Positions 27,967 through 39,376 of a stretch of DNA of 64,000 nt are shown piece by piece. A model generated the notes under the pieces. It had not been told where the DNA came from and searched no databases. It saw only the letters and a list, made by a program, of their open reading frames with translations. The translations under genes and the position numbers were made by a program. The stretch is from Salmonella enterica subsp. enterica serovar Choleraesuis (GTDB taxonomy: Bacteria; Pseudomonadota; Gammaproteobacteria; Enterobacterales; Enterobacteriaceae). The stretch is taken from contig AP025685.1 of assembly GCA_022846635.1 (NCBI GenBank), positions 806,001 to 870,000 on the forward strand. Reading direction: 5' to 3'. Within the stretch, counting starts at the first letter, position 1; every line of letters starts with the position of its first letter.

Positions 27967-28770
27967 ATGAAATATCTTATTAATAATGAGATTATTTATG
28001 AGAGCGAGGGTCGAGTCCTTAGCAATAAGATGTCCCCAGAAAACTCGGTATTGATTTCGGAAACGGCTGGACGCCTGTTAACCCGCCTGCTGGATGAGCC
28101 GCGTATACCATTGGCTCGTAATGACATTATTCACGATGTCTGGGATAAATATGGTTTTAGTGGCTCTGGAAATAGCCTTAATCAATATATCTCGTTACTA
28201 CGCAGAAATCTGATGATGCTTGGCTGTAATGATGTCATCCAGACTATCCCAAAAATGGGTTTTGTCCTGAATGCAACGATAACAGTTTTTCCGGAGGAAG
28301 ACGGTGCCCCACAGAAGCGCGCGTACCCTAACCCTGAACCGGTAGTTATTGATGAGACTCTAGCCTGTGGCTCGAAAAAAAACGGACCTTCCAGATTTAT
28401 GCTGCTTGCCGTTTGTACTTTCCTGTTGGTTAGTATTGGCCTCTTTATTCTTTTGCGCATATATCTGGTCAATCATCTTCAGGCAAAAGCGATTGATAAT
28501 GTCCAGCTTCATCGCCTGGGTTCAATAGACGGCTGTCCGGTATACACTACTTCACCTTTCTCCTCTGAGTTCCGTCAGGCTACGCTGGACAAAGCACAGC
28601 AACTGGCGAAAGGAAGTCTGCCATGTATCGGTGGCGCTTTTATGATCTTCGACGCTGAGGATAATTTTATATTTAACTCTGAGGGGAGTGCTTTTTTAAC
28701 TGCCTGTACCTTTGAAAATAACAATCCTAAAAAGCTTTCCGGATGTCGGGATATTTATGTCAGCAACTAA
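27967..28770 (+). CDS. Membrane-bound winged-helix regulator (CadC/ToxR/MarT-like)
   Basis: A 267-residue one-component regulator. The N-terminal winged helix (about residues 1-105) has the OmpR/ToxR pattern, including TAGRLLTRLLDEPRIPLARNDIIHDVW and NQYISLLRRNL. One transmembrane segment lies at about 144-165, and the C-terminal periplasmic domain has four cysteines (DGCPVY, LPCIGG, TACTF, SGCRDI). This is the CadC/ToxR/PsaE/MarT layout, with DNA binding inside and sensing outside. I start at ATG 27967, where the family-like sequence begins. It overlaps the FidL-like gene by 14 bp. The fimbrial operon nearby is its most likely target. Confidence 0.85.
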   Translation: MKYLINNEIIYESEGRVLSNKMSPENSVLISETAGRLLTRLLDEPRIPLARNDIIHDVWDKYGFSGSGNSLNQYISLLRRNLMMLGCNDVIQTIPKMGFVLNATITVFPEEDGAPQKRAYPNPEPVVIDETLACGSKKNGPSRFMLLAVCTFLLVSIGLFILLRIYLVNHLQAKAIDNVQLHRLGSIDGCPVYTTSPFSSEFRQATLDKAQQLAKGSLPCIGGAFMIFDAEDNFIFNSEGSAFLTACTFENNNPKKLSGCRDIYVSN

Positions 28771-29242
28771 AAAAATACTTCTTTCTCTACTGATTGTTTT
28801 CAGTATGTTAGCGCTGGCTCTACTAATTCATAGCTCCTTTTTTGCTGCCCGTTATAAAATAGATTGTACCTCTACCGCGAAATGGATTAATTACCGCACC
28901 CAGAAATCTTTTACCGGTACAATTGTTTTTGAACTTGAGAGAGAGAGGGTTGGGGTGATTAATGTCACTGGTTTGTTAAAAGATGAAGACAATAATCAAC
29001 TTTATCATGTTCAAAGAGAGATAGTGTTAGTTTCTCATGATGAGATAAATAGTAAGATTGCCATGGATATTAAAAGCGTACACAAGCATATTTCTGATAC
29101 GGCACCGGATCAGGTCTTCAATAAGAATTTGATTGATACCTCCGCGAGGACCCTGTATCTGGGATTTAAAAAAATGTATAACGCTTATCTTATTAGCACG
29201 CCCTATAGCGCCGCTTTTATGTGTATCAATCGCGACCGTTAG
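28757..29242 (+). CDS. FidL-like inner-membrane protein
   Basis: A 161-residue protein with one N-terminal membrane segment (about residues 6-28) and a periplasmic remainder. The CTSTAKW...GTIVFELERERVGVINVTG stretch resembles FidL of Salmonella SPI-3, which is encoded next to MarT, and the PsaF/MyfF type of partner proteins. Such partners stabilise or assist the ToxR-like regulator in the periplasm. The 14-bp overlap with the upstream regulator gene supports coupled translation and joint function. I use ATG 28757; the longer frame from 28712 would start deep inside the regulator gene. Confidence 0.78.
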   Translation: MSATKKILLSLLIVFSMLALALLIHSSFFAARYKIDCTSTAKWINYRTQKSFTGTIVFELERERVGVINVTGLLKDEDNNQLYHVQREIVLVSHDEINSKIAMDIKSVHKHISDTAPDQVFNKNLIDTSARTLYLGFKKMYNAYLISTPYSAAFMCINRDR

Positions 29243-29445
29243 AATTTTCTGCCAGGTATCAGAGTCAGGCTGGTTATGTTAAGACAAGGCTTATGGCTAA
29301 GGGAGAACCTGCCGTAAGTCATTTGGCTCAAGCCGCAAGACTTACCATCTAAAAAATTTATAAATCTGCGAGGCTATCTTTTCTATTAGAGCATTTATCT
29401 ATGCTCTTAGGGAATGCGTCGTGGGTGAGTTGTAGCTTGAGTAAA

Positions 29446-29479
29446 GCCGCCAGAACATTACCTTAAGTTTTCTGACGGC
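29446..29479. terminator. Imperfect hairpin between FidL-like and ClC genes
   Basis: GCCGCCAGAA / TTCTGACGGC, ten-base arms with one non-Watson-Crick pair, 14-base loop, in a gap between convergent genes. Weak tail. Confidence 0.4.
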
Positions 29480-29492
29480 GTAGAGCCTGGCG

Positions 29493-30743
29493 TTAGCGTT
29501 TTTCCAGGGCTTTACACGTGATGAATGCACCGCAGGCGCAAAGTAGAGCCGGAACAAAATAGCCATGTTCCATATGGGTAAACTCCATCACCAAGACTAC
29601 GGCGGTTAACGGCATCTGCATTGAGGCCGCCAGGAAAGCCGCAGCGCCAATAAGTGCGAAGCTGCCGCTATCTCCACCCGGGAATAGATATTGCCACGCC
29701 GTACCCAGTATTACGCTCAGTAGTGCGCCTACGGCAAGGCCAGGCGTAAGCAATCCCCCTTCAGCTCCTCCGCGCAGTGCGGCCAGTACCACAATTATCT
29801 TCAGCACCAACAATAGGGCCGCTCCGTGAACGTGGAGTGCGTCAGTGATAGCCAGCTGCATTGGCCCTTTACCATTGCCCGGTAACTGAGGGAAATAGAG
29901 ACTTAGTCCGGCTAGCAGGGTGAAAGCCAATATACAAATTACCGGCATTTGCCAGTTAGTCTTTACCTGGCTACGTGCTGTCGTGGTTAATTTTCGAAAT
30001 ATATATGCACACCCGCCCAGTATCGGGCCGGCTACGATAGCCCAGAAGATAAAAGAGTGGGGCAAAACAACGGAAGTGAAATGATACTGTGCTTCGCTGC
30101 CCAAGCCGAGAGTGGCTATCCAGGCTGCAAGGCTGGAGGTTAATACTGCGGTTATTGCCTGTTCCCAGCGAAAGGAGACTAGCAATACTTCAAGGCTGAA
30201 GATTGCTCCGGCTAGCGGTACGTTATAAACCGCTGCCAGGCCTGCTCCGGCCCCACAGGCTATCAGCGTTCGGGCCTGCTCATTGTTAAAATTGAATTTA
30301 CGTGCCACTGCTCCGGCGAGCAGTGCCCCCATTTCACGAGGTGCAACCTCGCGCCCCAACGGTGAGCCCAAGCCTACGGTGATAATTTGCAGCAGGACAT
30401 GCAAAATCGTCGTCCCGGTGGGCATCGGTTTATCTGGTGAGGCAACGGCAGCCTTAATAGAAACCCTTTTACTTGCATAATGAGCCAGAAGCCACCAGCC
30501 AAATCCGGCTATCGCTCCCCCCAGAATAATGGCGGCCACGCGGCGCGTATGATCAGAGCCGCTAACCCCCTGAAGGAAAGACTCCGCCCCCACAATTTTT
30601 CCCGTACTGTACCCGAAAGCAATGTGTTGAATGGTATGTAAAATTATTGCCAGTATCATTCCTGACAACCCTGCTGCCATGCCAGTGATTACAACGGCTG
30701 CCAGACGATTGACATAGTGATTACTACACGGTTTTTCGGTCAT
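29493..30743 (-). CDS. ClC family chloride channel / Cl-/H+ antiporter
   Basis: A 416-residue polytopic protein. ClC filter regions are visible: GLGSPLGREVAPREMGA (for GREGP), the GNGKGP segment (for GxFxP), and GGAEGGLLTPGLAVGALL with the late SMQMPLTAVVLVMEFT block. There is no C-terminal CBS domain. The filter residues differ from ClcA (GSGIP, GREGP), so it is closer to the YfeO/ClcB-like group of uncertain transport mode. Acid resistance is one known role of bacterial ClC proteins, and the downstream aspartate decarboxylase system consumes protons, but the two are divergently arranged and 770 bp apart. Confidence 0.87.
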   Translation of the reverse strand: MTEKPCSNHYVNRLAAVVITGMAAGLSGMILAIILHTIQHIAFGYSTGKIVGAESFLQGVSGSDHTRRVAAIILGGAIAGFGWWLLAHYASKRVSIKAAVASPDKPMPTGTTILHVLLQIITVGLGSPLGREVAPREMGALLAGAVARKFNFNNEQARTLIACGAGAGLAAVYNVPLAGAIFSLEVLLVSFRWEQAITAVLTSSLAAWIATLGLGSEAQYHFTSVVLPHSFIFWAIVAGPILGGCAYIFRKLTTTARSQVKTNWQMPVICILAFTLLAGLSLYFPQLPGNGKGPMQLAITDALHVHGAALLLVLKIIVVLAALRGGAEGGLLTPGLAVGALLSVILGTAWQYLFPGGDSGSFALIGAAAFLAASMQMPLTAVVLVMEFTHMEHGYFVPALLCACGAFITCKALEKR

Positions 30744-31514
30744 ATATCTAACTACTTAATCTCAGAATTAAGGCATGATAAATCATAGAGATTAAATGCT
30801 AAGTATCGCCATCGAAGGGGCGGTGAGCGACTGAGCTCAATGCCAGAGATAGCAAAGAGCATTTAAAATAACCAAAATTTTATTGGTTAAATATCGAGCC
30901 AATTTCTTTAAGGTTTTAGCCAGAGATCGTTAATATTATTGCCAACGGTTATTTATATTAACCGTTATGGATATTATTTTTGTTTATTTATCATTTATAA
31001 TCCTGTCACTTCAATATTTACTTTTGCTGTTTTTTATTAACGTAGTTGATTATTTGTCGTCAGGCATATTTGGTTTTAATGCTGCTCTGTATTGCATTTT
31101 TCGCTTATGTGAATGCGAAGCATCTTTTGCCCAAACTCCACGAATGTCTCAAGCGTATGTTTATTTCACTTTTGAGTATTCTTATTCGTTGGTTGCTATG
31201 CATGATATTTAATTAACTGACGTAATCATTTTTATGTGAAAACTGATTATTTATCGATGCAGGTCACTGCTACATTATTTATCCAGGATTTTAACTGGGT
31301 GAAGGAATGGAGTTTCCTGAATGCTTTAATATTAAATTAATTATATCCGGCCAAGAGTTGTTAATTTCATTTTGGCGATTTCTTCGCTGCCGGATACCTG
31401 TGTGCTGTGCAGTAAATATAATAGGGTGGTTATTCAATATTCACTTCTGCATATTTCCCATCTCTGATGGGGGTGAGGTTTTCTTTGTTTAAAAAATAAT
31501 AAGGATGGCTGTAT
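30744..31514. other. Long AT-rich region upstream of aspT
   Basis: About 770 bp without a gene I can support. Two short open frames (30967-31212, 31307-31492) lack ribosome sites and homology. An inverted repeat AACGGTTA / TAACCGTT spans 30944-30966. The region probably holds the aspT promoter and a long leader. Confidence 0.5.
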
Positions 31515-34845
<3,331 letters not shown>

Positions 34846-34884
34846 TTGCTGGCGGGGCTGAGTTCTCCATAGCCTGACGGCATT

Positions 34885-34912
34885 GCGGCCCATTTCATGG
34901 GCCGCTTTTTTA
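34885..34912 (+). terminator. Intrinsic terminator after aspD
   Basis: GCGGCCCAT-TTC-ATGGGCCGC hairpin followed by six T, 40 bp after the aspD stop. Confidence 0.95.
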
Positions 34913-34947
34913 TTGGCATATGCGCCTGGTTACGATTCGCTAAAAAT

Positions 34948-35829
34948 TTATGGCATCAGCGGGGAGGGCGTCGGTGGGCGCGAGTCTCCAGCCACGCTTC
35001 CAAAGCGTTCGCCACCAGCATTCCATTCGCGAATAACCTGCTGAATTTCAGTTTTATCCCGCGCGACGAAATTCCACCACATCACCACGGGCTCATTCAA
35101 CGGCTCGCCACCGAGCAGCAGCATCTGTGCTCCAGCCTTCAAGGTTAACTCCAGAGTGGTTAATCCCAATCCCAGATAAAGCAGTTCATTAACGCCTAGC
35201 GGTTGGCCGTCGACTTCAGCCTCGCCCTGCAGCACAAATATGCCGTACTCAAAATCACTTTGTAACTTTAACGTTTGGGTAACTGCTTGTCGGGCCTGAA
35301 TATCCACCCCCACAAGCGGTGAGAAATGTAACGTTGGGGCGCGATATCCTGCATATTCTCCCACCAGTAGCGTAAAGCTCATCTCTTCAAGCTGCCATTG
35401 AGGAAGGGAAGGATAGTGGTCGAAACGCGCAGGCATATGGCGCACGGCATCCGGCAGGGCTATCCATAATTGAGCAGCATGCAATTGATGCTGATCGCTG
35501 GCGGTGTCTTCACTATGAGCTATCCCACGTCCGGCGGTCATTAAATTGACCTGGCCGGGGCGGATAACTTGCTGATAGCCCAGGCTGTCGCGATGCAGCA
35601 CTTCGCCTTTTAGCATCCAGGTGAAGGTTTGCAAACCGATGTGGGGATGAGGCCCTACGTGCATTCCCTCATCGGAATGCTGAAATAGTGCCGGGCCTGC
35701 GTGATCAAGAAAACACCAGGCTCCGATCAGACGGCGATTTTTGACCGGTAACACCCGCGATACTCCGATGCCGCCTACGTCCTTTATCCGTGCAGTGATG
35801 TGCTGACGGTCTGAGCTATCATTAGTCAT
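34948..35829 (-). CDS. Pirin family protein
   Basis: A 293-residue bicupin. The N-terminal cupin has the pirin metal motif GPHPHIGLQTFTWMLKGEVLHRDS and the later AHSED. Pirins bind iron and some act as quercetinases or redox sensors; the role here is unknown. The frame runs up to 35922; ATG 35829 is used because the pirin domain starts soon after (DVGGIGVSRVLP). It ends near the aspD terminator and is divergent from lapG. Confidence 0.88.
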   Translation of the reverse strand: MTNDSSDRQHITARIKDVGGIGVSRVLPVKNRRLIGAWCFLDHAGPALFQHSDEGMHVGPHPHIGLQTFTWMLKGEVLHRDSLGYQQVIRPGQVNLMTAGRGIAHSEDTASDQHQLHAAQLWIALPDAVRHMPARFDHYPSLPQWQLEEMSFTLLVGEYAGYRAPTLHFSPLVGVDIQARQAVTQTLKLQSDFEYGIFVLQGEAEVDGQPLGVNELLYLGLGLTTLELTLKAGAQMLLLGGEPLNEPVVMWWNFVARDKTEIQQVIREWNAGGERFGSVAGDSRPPTPSPLMP

Positions 35830-36061
35830 GTCGTTATCTCTAATATCAATACTTAACAGCAGTTGTAGTCCTTCGGGCGAAAAATGCCAGCAGCATATTC
35901 GCGAATTGGCTGCCTTTATCATTGATTGCTAAGCATAAAACATATCCCTTCACGGCTCGGGTCTTTCGGTTATTCTGTGCTATAGCAATGACCTGAAGCT
36001 AACAAGGCATGGATAAGCGGGCAGCTGACTGCCACATATAGTGGCCGAATCAAGGGAACGA

Positions 36062-36766
36062 ATGCAGCAAACGAGCAGATGGCGATGGCAGACGAACGGC
36101 TGGCAATGGGATTTTCGGTCGTGGCTGTTCGCGCTGGCAATACTGTTTTCTCCTTTACTGATTGCCAGCTGGGACTTTGGGCGGATTCAGCAAAGTTCGG
36201 AGAAAATTTATGGCCCGGCAACGCCTGCGGCCAGGCAGCGTATTGCCAGCTGGCAAGGGATGCTTGACGGAGCGCGTCAGGCAACATTGCAGAGCAAACT
36301 GAATCAGGTAAACCGGTTTTTCAATCGCAGCGTCCGGTTTCAGAATGACACGGTAGTGTGGGGCACTAAAGATTACTGGGCGACGCCAATAGAGTTTCTT
36401 CGCAAGGGGGCCGGCGATTGTGAGGATTATGCGCTGGCCAAGTATTTTTCGCTGCGTGAGCTGGGCGTTCCGGCTTCACAGCTCCGTATCACTTACGTTA
36501 AAGCACTAAATTTGAATCAAGCGCATATGGTTCTTACCTGGTATTCCCGACCAGATGCGATACCACTGGTTTTGGATAATTTGATTAGTGAAATCAAGCC
36601 TGCGAACCAGCGCACGGATTTATTACCGATTTATTCATTCAATGCTGAAGGTGTGTGGTTACCAAAAGGCACTGGGTTACAAAGAGTAAGCGATACCAAA
36701 CGGCTTTCTCGTTGGCAGGATGTGCTGACCAAAATGAAAGCAGAAGGATTTAATCTAAAGGAATAG
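36062..36766 (+). CDS. lapG: LapG-type periplasmic cysteine protease
   Basis: A 234-residue transglutaminase-like cysteine peptidase (BTLCP, PF06035 type). An N-terminal signal anchor covers about residues 21-37, and the Cys-His-Asp triad is visible at C120 (GAGDCEDYALAKYF), H155 (QAHMVLTW) and D172 (LVLDNL). LapG needs calcium and cuts the di-alanine site behind the retention module of LapA-type adhesins. Such a site exists in the adhesin encoded 2.6 kb downstream. ATG 36062 follows AAGGGAA; a GTG at 36041 is less likely. It is nine bases before lapD, which encodes its inhibitor. Confidence 0.94.
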   Translation: MQQTSRWRWQTNGWQWDFRSWLFALAILFSPLLIASWDFGRIQQSSEKIYGPATPAARQRIASWQGMLDGARQATLQSKLNQVNRFFNRSVRFQNDTVVWGTKDYWATPIEFLRKGAGDCEDYALAKYFSLRELGVPASQLRITYVKALNLNQAHMVLTWYSRPDAIPLVLDNLISEIKPANQRTDLLPIYSFNAEGVWLPKGTGLQRVSDTKRLSRWQDVLTKMKAEGFNLKE

Positions 36767-36775
36767 GGCGCGGTT

Positions 36776-38725
36776 ATGTCTCTTTATAAACAGCTATTGA
36801 TAGGCATATCTTTATTTATGTTGTTTATATTCTGTGGGAACTTCTGGTCGAATCTGGAGACCTCCCGTCAGCAATATCACAACCAACTCAATGCGCATGC
36901 ACAGGATACGGCCAGCGCACTGGGTTTGTCGCTGACGCCTCACGTCGACGATCCGGCTATGACCGAGCTGATGATTAACTCTATATTTGATAACGGCTAT
37001 TTTTCCCGCATTCGAATAGTCGAGATCCGCAGCGGCAAAGTGCTGGAGGACCGGGTTGCCGAGCCAATCATTGATCATGTCCCCGGCTGGTTCAGTAAAA
37101 TGGCCGCGCTGGAGCCAGGAAAAGGCGAAGCAATTATTATGCGGGGCTGGACACAGGCAGCCCGTGTGGAAGTCGAAAGCCATCCTTCATTTGCTATCAA
37201 CCGTCTCTGGCATAGCGCACTAAGTAACGCTCTTTGGTTATTTGTCTGTAGTCTTCTGCTGCTGTTAGTCATGTCGCTAGTATTGCGTTACCAGCTTAAA
37301 CCTCTTAACTATCTGGTCGAACAGGCCAACGCCATTACCCGCCGCGAGTTTCTTAGCCTGCCAAAACTGCCGAAGACGCCAGAATTACGCCGGGTTGTGC
37401 AGGCGATGAATATGATGGTGACCCAGCTTAAAGCTCTGTTTGAAGAGCAGGTTAAACGCTCAGAAACCCTGATTAGGGAGGCTTATCACGATAGCCTGAC
37501 AGGCGTGGCTAACCGGCGGGCCTTTGATGAGAAATTCCAGGCACGCCTGGCGGATGAAGAGAGCCCATCGGGCAATCTGATCCTGGTGCGAATTCAGGAT
37601 CTGGCCGGTGTAAACGCCCGTAAAGGTGGGGCAAAAACCGATGAGCTGATTGTTGCCGTTAGCCGAATTTTGACTTCGATTTTGGCACGTGACTTTAAGG
37701 GGAATGGCCTGGTTGCAAGGATCCGCGGCGGGGAGTTTGCCATGCTGACGCCGCAGATGATGGAGCTTGATCACGACCAGCTAATGAGCGAGCTTTCCCA
37801 TCAGTTACAAATGCTTTACTCCACCGGAGCCAGCGATGTTATGCCCGTAGGCCATGCGGCGACGGTGACCTTCAATCAGGGCGATGTGCCGGGCATGATA
37901 ATGATGCGTGCTGACCAGGCGCTGACCGCTGCTGAAACTCAAATGAACTACTTCGCCGCCGCAGATGTGACGATAGCGCCGTCGGCGGATAATGAGAACC
38001 GTAATTACTGGCTGAGCCTGCTGCAAGAGATCCTGGCCGATCGCCGTTTTGTTTTGTTTAGCCAGCCGGTGGTGAGTTGTATCGATCCTAAAGTTATCGA
38101 TCACCATAAGATTCTGGCGCGTGTGACTAATGAAGAAGGGGAGATTATTGCCGCCGGGAAATTTATGCCGTGGGTATATCGTCTGAATTTGGGTACCCGA
38201 ATGGACCTGGTTATCCTGAGCCAGACACTGGATTATATGACTCAGCATGACGGTAACTATGCCATCAGTATTGTGGGCGAGAGTATTGCTACACCGGAGG
38301 CAACGGATGCTCTGCTGGCGCTGGTTAAGAACAAACCGGAACTGGCTGGCCGCTTGACCTTTGAGTTGGATGAAAATGAGTTGCCAGATTCTGAGGTATT
38401 TATCCAGGCAATTAAACGTATTAAGGCCGCAGGCTGTGGGATTGGTGTTCAGCATTTTGGCGGGCGCTTTCATCTTATTGGGCATCTTCCTCAGTGGGGG
38501 TTGTCCTGGCTTAAAGTGGACGGCAGTTATGTTCACGATATGGATACTCAGGAAGATAAACGATTGTTCCTTGAGGCACTTTACTGGGCTACCCGCCAAA
38601 TCAATCTCCCGCTCATTGCTGAGAGAGTTGAGACTCAAAGTGAACTGGAACAGCTGAGTATTATCGGATTACAAGGCGCAATGGGTAAATGGTGTGGTGA
38701 GCCGAAAAAAATCTGGCCGTTGTAA
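36776..38725 (+). CDS. lapD: LapD-type c-di-GMP receptor (degenerate GGDEF-EAL)
   Basis: A 649-residue transmembrane receptor. The periplasmic LapD/MoxY-type domain (about 25-150) lies between two membrane segments (about 7-24 and 152-171), then a HAMP-like stretch, a GGDEF domain with RGGEF (317-321) and an EAL domain in which EAL is replaced by the LapD-like KILARV (445-450). Later catalytic blocks are also altered (QHFGGRF for DDFG), so it is a receptor rather than an enzyme. With c-di-GMP bound, LapD holds LapG and protects the adhesin. It is probably co-transcribed with lapG. Confidence 0.94.
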   Translation: MSLYKQLLIGISLFMLFIFCGNFWSNLETSRQQYHNQLNAHAQDTASALGLSLTPHVDDPAMTELMINSIFDNGYFSRIRIVEIRSGKVLEDRVAEPIIDHVPGWFSKMAALEPGKGEAIIMRGWTQAARVEVESHPSFAINRLWHSALSNALWLFVCSLLLLLVMSLVLRYQLKPLNYLVEQANAITRREFLSLPKLPKTPELRRVVQAMNMMVTQLKALFEEQVKRSETLIREAYHDSLTGVANRRAFDEKFQARLADEESPSGNLILVRIQDLAGVNARKGGAKTDELIVAVSRILTSILARDFKGNGLVARIRGGEFAMLTPQMMELDHDQLMSELSHQLQMLYSTGASDVMPVGHAATVTFNQGDVPGMIMMRADQALTAAETQMNYFAAADVTIAPSADNENRNYWLSLLQEILADRRFVLFSQPVVSCIDPKVIDHHKILARVTNEEGEIIAAGKFMPWVYRLNLGTRMDLVILSQTLDYMTQHDGNYAISIVGESIATPEATDALLALVKNKPELAGRLTFELDENELPDSEVFIQAIKRIKAAGCGIGVQHFGGRFHLIGHLPQWGLSWLKVDGSYVHDMDTQEDKRLFLEALYWATRQINLPLIAERVETQSELEQLSIIGLQGAMGKWCGEPKKIWPL

Positions 38726-38746
38726 TCTTCTTTAGCATTAATCTTA

Positions 38747-38778
38747 ACGGGTAGTGCCGCTATCACGACACTACCCGT
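38747..38778 (+). terminator. Hairpin after lapD
   Basis: ACGGGTAGTG / CACTACCCGT ten-base arms with a 12-base loop, 20 bp after the lapD stop; the tail CGTTACTTCTACTTT is only partly T-rich. Confidence 0.65.
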
Positions 38779-39308
38779 CGTTACTTCTACTTTCTCTTCT
38801 TTAGCCTGTTCAATCCTAACGGTTCAATGTTTCCTTAACTATTATTTGCCCCCTCTAAACACTGATTGCGAAATTATCTGCGCAATATCATTAAATTGGT
38901 CATTAAAACTGGTGAATAGCTACCATGAATCGACCAATAGATAAGCGCTGATTATTTGTTCATTGTTCGTCAGGTTTATGTAAATTTATCTTCAGTGAAA
39001 TTAAAAATTAAAACCCATCTATCGTCATGAATTTTAATTGATTTTTTAACGACAAATTGAATTGGGAGTTAATTATTAAAATGAAAGGTAATGGCTTGAT
39101 AATAATGGCTATAAATGAGCGCATAAATTGTTTTAGTGTGATGTTTAATTGAAAGAACAGGAATTATTTTGATTAGCCAATCTTATTAATTAGCCGATTA
39201 TCTAAAGCTGTCACCCTAGTGGTGGGGTGATGAGATGTTTCTTAATATCAATAACGGGAAAATGAAATAACGAGTTTTGGAAATAGCTCTGTGGGGATAG
39301 CCACAGAA

Positions 39309-39342
39309 CCTGTTTCGGCATTTCTCATGGTGCGGGAACAGG
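39309..39342 (+). promoter_or_regulatory. Stem-loop in the adhesin mRNA leader
   Basis: CCTGTTTC can pair with GGGAACAGG (one G-U type pair) around an 18-base loop, ending 34 bases before the adhesin ATG and 20 bases before its AAGGAG. It may modulate translation. Confidence 0.35.
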
Positions 39343-39376
39343 CTCGTATTGACCACGATATCAAGGAGTGACCAGC

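Larger units (their letters stand above)
38726..39376. other. Intergenic region before the giant adhesin
   Basis: About 650 bp, AT-rich, without a supported gene. It contains the lapD terminator hairpin (38747-38778), a TCACCC/GGGTGA inverted repeat (39211-39230) and a leader hairpin (39309-39342). The length suggests strong control of adhesin expression. No c-di-GMP riboswitch motif was recognised. Confidence 0.6.

Noticed and set aside
30967..31492. Two short open frames (81 and 61 codons) upstream of aspT.
   Set aside because: No ribosome site, odd composition and no conserved pattern; treated as chance frames in AT-rich DNA.
38726..39376. c-di-GMP riboswitch before the adhesin.
   Set aside because: The expected GEMM core and tetraloop receptor pattern could not be found.
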